Of a stretch of 45,034 nucleotides of DNA, positions 41,746 to 45,034 are shown in pieces (within the stretch, counting starts at the first letter, position 1; each line of letters begins with the position of its first letter). Both the position numbers and the translations under genes were made by a program. The notes beneath the pieces were generated by a model. The model was not told the DNA's origin. It was given only the letters and a program-made list of their open reading frames with translations, and searched no databases. This stretch comes from Castellaniella sp. (lineage in GTDB: Bacteria > Pseudomonadota > Gammaproteobacteria > Burkholderiales > Burkholderiaceae_B), in the NCBI RefSeq assembly GCF_004321985.1, contig NZ_SCQN01000055.1, positions 1 through 45,034 of the forward strand, in the 5' to 3' direction.

Positions 41746-42456
41746 ATGCAGCTCGAGTTGAAGAATGTGCATTCCTTCTACGGACTGAGTCATATCCTGA
41801 ACGGAGTCACCCTTCGCGTGGGTTCGGGTGAACTGGTGGGGCTGTTCGGCAGGAATGGCGTTGGCAAGACAACAACGCTGAGAACGATTGCGGGCTGGCT
41901 CGTACCTTCGGAGGGCGAGATTCTTCTGGGCGATGTGTCGCTCGCCGGAAAGACTCAGGATGATATCGCTCGTTGCGGGGTGGCTTTCGTACCGGAAGAC
42001 CGGAGAATCTTTCCCGGTTTGAGTGTGGACGAGAATCTTCAGCTTGGTTTTTTCCAGAATCGCCGGATTTCCAGGGCTCAGCGTCGCGAGGAATTGGACA
42101 AGATATACGCGAGATTTCCTCGATTGTTCGAACGGCGAAAGCAGAACGGCATCACGCTTTCCGGCGGCGAACAGCAGATGCTGACGATTGCACGGGCGCT
42201 GGTCGGCCGCCCGTCCGTCCTGCTGATCGATGAGCCCAGCGAAGGCCTGGCACCCATGATCGTCGACGAAATTTTCCGGCTGCTGACGGAACTGAAGCAG
42301 GGGGGTGTTTCCATCCTCCTGGTCGAACAGAACATCATGCGTTCCCTGGATGTGGTGGACCGCTTCTACGTCATGCGCCGTGGAGAGATCTTCATGGCAG
42401 GAGACGGGCATTCACAAGATGATCGGGAGGCTCTGTTGAATGCCGTGGCGATATAG
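41746..42456 (+). CDS. livF: LivF-type ABC ATPase
   Basis: A 236-residue ATPase, the smaller of the pair as usual. Walker A is GRNGVGKTT near residue 35, FVPEDRRIFPGLSVDENL is the LivF-specific stretch, the signature is LSGGEQQMLTIARAL and Walker B is LLIDEPSEGL. It starts 3 bases after the livG stop, and GGTTGAGCG precedes it. It closes the importer operon before the decarboxylase gene. Confidence 0.93.
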   Translation: MQLELKNVHSFYGLSHILNGVTLRVGSGELVGLFGRNGVGKTTTLRTIAGWLVPSEGEILLGDVSLAGKTQDDIARCGVAFVPEDRRIFPGLSVDENLQLGFFQNRRISRAQRREELDKIYARFPRLFERRKQNGITLSGGEQQMLTIARALVGRPSVLLIDEPSEGLAPMIVDEIFRLLTELKQGGVSILLVEQNIMRSLDVVDRFYVMRRGEIFMAGDGHSQDDREALLNAVAI

Positions 42457-42590
42457 AAATTTCGATCGGGTGATTAAAGATACCGTTTGGTAAATCGAGA
42501 CGCGATGCGGTGTTTCGCTACCGGGGTGATTACCTATCATGGGAAGAAGGGTTAGTTGGATCTGTCGATATTGTGATGAGGGTCATGTGC

Positions 42591-44042
42591 ATGGCTTCTG
42601 ATCTGAATGATGGCCGCCCACTGACGTTGCGGCGCTGGCTGCGGCACCTGCATGATACCGATCGGCTGTTCGTCGCACGCGCGGGCGTGGGCTTGAAATT
42701 CGAGCTGGCGGCGGTTGCCAAGTGCCTGGATGGCACGAAGGCTGTCTTTTTTCCTGGGCCGGGAGGACACGAAATTCCGGTCGTATCGGGGCTGGTGTCT
42801 AATCGCGGCTGGATTGCGGAAGCCCTGGGAGTCCCTGCCTCGGCGGTGCTGCAGCGATTCCGGGAAGCAACGGAGCATCCCGTGGCATGGTCCGAGGTTG
42901 ATGCCGGTGCGGCCCCATGTCAGCAGGTGGTGAAGAAAGACGTGGACATAAGGGCGGATCTGCCGATCCCGACCCACAGCGAACACGATAGCGGCCCCTA
43001 TATCACGGCGGGTGTGGTCATTGCCCGGAACCCGGTCACGGGCATTCAGAACGTATCGATCAACCGGATACAGATCAATTCCAGAAACCGGATGGCGGCC
43101 CTGTTGTTGCCCAGACATCTCCACGCCTTTTTCGCCGAGGCCGAGAGTCGTGGAGAGGCACTGCCCGTCGCCGTCGTCGTTGGTGTGGATCCGTTGGTTC
43201 TGCTGGCATCGCAGGCCATCACGCCTATCGATCGCGACGAGCTCGAGATTGCCGGGGCTCTGGGTGGCGCGCCGTTGTCCGTCGTGAAGTGCCTGACCAA
43301 TGACGTCCGGGTTCCGGCGCAGGCGGAGATCGTCATCGAAGGGCGCTTTCTACCAGGCGTGCGGGAATCTGAAGGCCCCTTCGGGGAATTCCCGAAATAT
43401 TACAGCGCACAGGAAAAGCGTGAAGTGATCCAGATCGATCTGATCACCCACCGTAGAAATCCGATCTATCACACCATCATTCCTTCGGAGATGGAGCACC
43501 TCCTGCTGGGTGCCATCCCGCGAGAGGCGACCCTGCTTTCACATCTGCAAAAGAGTTTCCCGAATGTTCTGGACGTGCATCTTTCGGTCGGCGGCGTATG
43601 CCGGTACCACCTGTATGTGAAGCTGAGAAAACACCACGAGGGCGAGCCGAAGAACGTCATCCTGGGCGCCTTGAGCGGTCATTACGACATCAAGCACGTG
43701 GTTGTGGTGGATGAGGATGTGGATGTGCACGATCCGCGGCAGGTGGAGTGGGCCGTTGCCACCCGGTTTCAGGCAGACCGCGATCTGGTCGTGATTTCCG
43801 GGGCGCAAGGATCTGCACTCGACCCCTCGACAACCAAGGTGTTCGGGGCGGCTGAGACGCATATACCCAGGCAGCTTCAGGGCCTTGGCGCCAAGATGGG
43901 GCTGGATGCGACCCGGCCGCTCGAGTACGGAGAGTATGTCTTCACGAAGGTGATCATCCCGGGAAGTGATCGCATCGATGTGGATGATTTCGCGGCCAGT
44001 GATATGTCGGACGTGATCCATTTGCTGGAGTCGGATTCCTAG
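42591..44042 (+). CDS. UbiD-family prenylated-FMN decarboxylase
   Basis: A 483-residue reversible (de)carboxylase of the UbiD family, using prenylated FMN made by a UbiX-type enzyme not seen in the window. The ATG at 42591 follows GAGGG at 8 bases. A longer frame from 42510 is rejected. The Arg-Glu-Glu catalytic triad is intact: Arg159 in INRIQI, and Glu261 and Glu266 in ESEGPFGEF, with 102 and 5 residue spacing like Fdc1. This family removes carboxyl groups from aromatic, heteroaromatic or alkenoic acids. The HmfF member acts on furan-2,5-dicarboxylate. Substrate assignment here is by context only. Confidence 0.88.
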   Translation: MASDLNDGRPLTLRRWLRHLHDTDRLFVARAGVGLKFELAAVAKCLDGTKAVFFPGPGGHEIPVVSGLVSNRGWIAEALGVPASAVLQRFREATEHPVAWSEVDAGAAPCQQVVKKDVDIRADLPIPTHSEHDSGPYITAGVVIARNPVTGIQNVSINRIQINSRNRMAALLLPRHLHAFFAEAESRGEALPVAVVVGVDPLVLLASQAITPIDRDELEIAGALGGAPLSVVKCLTNDVRVPAQAEIVIEGRFLPGVRESEGPFGEFPKYYSAQEKREVIQIDLITHRRNPIYHTIIPSEMEHLLLGAIPREATLLSHLQKSFPNVLDVHLSVGGVCRYHLYVKLRKHHEGEPKNVILGALSGHYDIKHVVVVDEDVDVHDPRQVEWAVATRFQADRDLVVISGAQGSALDPSTTKVFGAAETHIPRQLQGLGAKMGLDATRPLEYGEYVFTKVIIPGSDRIDVDDFAASDMSDVIHLLESDS

Positions 44043-44086
44043 AGCCATGTCTGTGATTGTTTTGTATCTGCCGCTTGTTGGAGCCT

Positions 44087-45034
44087 GTGGGTGTTGATGT
44101 TGACAGTGAGGGTGTGTTGAATTTGCTTTCTGATACTTCGCGGAAATCGGGTTTGGGGACACAGGGGCGGGAGCCGCGCCCGCACGTCGGCCGTGCCGAG
44201 ACTCGCGTGGAAGACGCTCCTCTGCTGACCGGACGTGGGCTGTACGCTGACGACGTCGGAATCAAGCCAGGAACTCTGCATGCCGCGATCTTGCGTTCGC
44301 CCTTCGGGCATGCCGAGATCGTGTCGATCGACACCGAGCTAGCGCTTCAACAGCCTGGCGTGCGTGCTGTTTTGACGGGCGAGGACGTCAGGCGTTGGTC
44401 GGCTCCGTTCCCGGTTGGCGTCAAGCAGCCCATGGAACACTGGTGTCTGGCCGTCGATCGCGCGCGCTATGTGGGCGAGCCCGTCGCCGTGGTGATCGCC
44501 GAGGACCGTTATGTTGCGGAGGACGCGCTGGATCTGGTCGACGTGAGATATCACCAGCTCCCCGTTGCGGTGGACCCGGAGCGTGCGATGCTGCCGGATG
44601 CGGTGCTGCTGCATCCGGCCGTCGGTTCCAATGTCGTCAGTGATCGTCATTTCTCCTACGGTGAACCTCAGCCTGCCTTCGAGGCTGCGGAACACAAGGT
44701 ATCGCTCACCATTCGGTATCCGAGGAATTCGACGACCCCCATAGAAGGCTTTGTAGTGGTGGCGGATTTTCTGGCGGGTGGACAAGGCTACGACGTGCTG
44801 TCCAATTTCCAGGGACCGTTTGCCGTGCACACGGTGGTGGCGCGTGCCCTGAAAATCACGACCGGCAGGCTGCGGCTCAGGTTCGTGCGGGATTCGGGAG
44901 GCAGTTTTGGCGTCAAGCAGGCCGTTTCCACGTATATCGCACTCCTTTGTCTTGCTTCACGCAAGGCGGGCGCTCCCGTCAAGTGGGTGGAAGACCGCTA
45001 CGAGCATCTGATGGCCGCGGCGTCGGCGCCGAAT
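44087..45034 (+). CDS. Molybdopterin hydroxylase large subunit, N-terminal part
   Basis: The frame runs off the right edge, so about 316 residues of a roughly 750-residue protein are seen. The start is uncertain: GTG at 44087 (GGAG close by) or GTG at 44114. The sequence follows the xanthine-dehydrogenase/CO-dehydrogenase large subunit: VEDAPLLTGRGLYADD, ILRSPFGHAEI, GEPVAVVIAEDRYVAEDAL, and a molybdopterin-contact loop RDSGGSFGVKQ where many members have GGGFGGK. It would hydroxylate a ring carbon using water. Small (2Fe-2S) and FAD subunits would be expected beyond the window. XdhC, the scaffold and the MocA-like protein upstream are its likely maturation factors. Confidence 0.85.
   Translation, partial: MGVDVDSEGVLNLLSDTSRKSGLGTQGREPRPHVGRAETRVEDAPLLTGRGLYADDVGIKPGTLHAAILRSPFGHAEIVSIDTELALQQPGVRAVLTGEDVRRWSAPFPVGVKQPMEHWCLAVDRARYVGEPVAVVIAEDRYVAEDALDLVDVRYHQLPVAVDPERAMLPDAVLLHPAVGSNVVSDRHFSYGEPQPAFEAAEHKVSLTIRYPRNSTTPIEGFVVVADFLAGGQGYDVLSNFQGPFAVHTVVARALKITTGRLRLRFVRDSGGSFGVKQAVSTYIALLCLASRKAGAPVKWVEDRYEHLMAAASAPN

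Overview
This GC-rich window looks like the chromosome of a betaproteobacterium, most likely Burkholderiales and probably Alcaligenaceae (relatives of Bordetella, Achromobacter, Castellaniella or Pusillimonas). The case rests on the fba-purC-purE-purK-Sua5 run, the high-GC codon use and the wealth of CoA-transferase, ABC-uptake and molybdenum-hydroxylase genes. The genus cannot be fixed from the sequence alone.

Layout. (A) 1-3931 is a decayed prophage or satellite remnant abutting the 3' end of a tRNA-Pro gene. It holds the end of an IS3-family element, three plus-strand genes of phage type, and a minus-strand AlpA-regulator operon with ATGA overlaps and one apparent frameshift. No integrase is left beside the tRNA. 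(B) 3932-7445 is ordinary chromosome: tRNA-Pro(TGG), an LTA-synthase-like sulfatase-fold membrane enzyme, outer-membrane phospholipase A (pldA) and tRNA-Arg(TCT). (C) 7446 to about 24100 is a catabolic block set between tRNA-Arg/pldA and a cysteine-synthase gene. It starts with a truncated MaoC gene fused to the tRNA flank. It encodes a binding-protein ABC sugar transporter, two cytoplasmic GH88-type unsaturated-uronyl hydrolases, a uronate dehydrogenase, a SMP-30 lactonase, an acid-sugar dehydratase of the enolase superfamily, and a DapA-family aldolase/dehydratase that carries an in-frame amber stop. Mixed in are two family III CoA-transferases, an acyl-CoA dehydrogenase and a MaoC hydratase. 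A LysR regulator is divergent from the enolase-superfamily gene.

(D) 24165-33253 is mostly housekeeping: cysteine synthase family, modA-modB (no modC in view), an epimerase-like gene, mogA, class II fructose-bisphosphate aldolase, purC-purE-purK and threonylcarbamoyl-AMP synthase. (E) 33449-45034 is a second catabolic region. It begins with maturation genes for a molybdenum hydroxylase (XdhC, a SufU/IscU-like scaffold, a MocA-like nucleotidyltransferase). These are followed by an AraC regulator, a crotonase-fold enzyme, a complete branched-chain-type ABC importer (binding protein, LivH, LivM, LivG, LivF), a UbiD-family decarboxylase with an intact Arg-Glu-Glu triad, and the first part of a molybdopterin hydroxylase large subunit running off the right edge.

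How the genes fit together. Block C reads as import of an acidic oligosaccharide or glycoside, cleavage inside the cell, oxidation of the uronic acid to an aldarolactone, ring opening, dehydration and aldol cleavage. CoA chemistry in the same operons perhaps handles an acyl part or a downstream acid. Block E reads as uptake and breakdown of an aromatic or heteroaromatic acid by decarboxylation, Mo-dependent ring hydroxylation and crotonase chemistry. The furan-2,5-dicarboxylate/2-furoate (Hmf) pathway is the closest known logic. Both pathway assignments are inferences from family and gene order.
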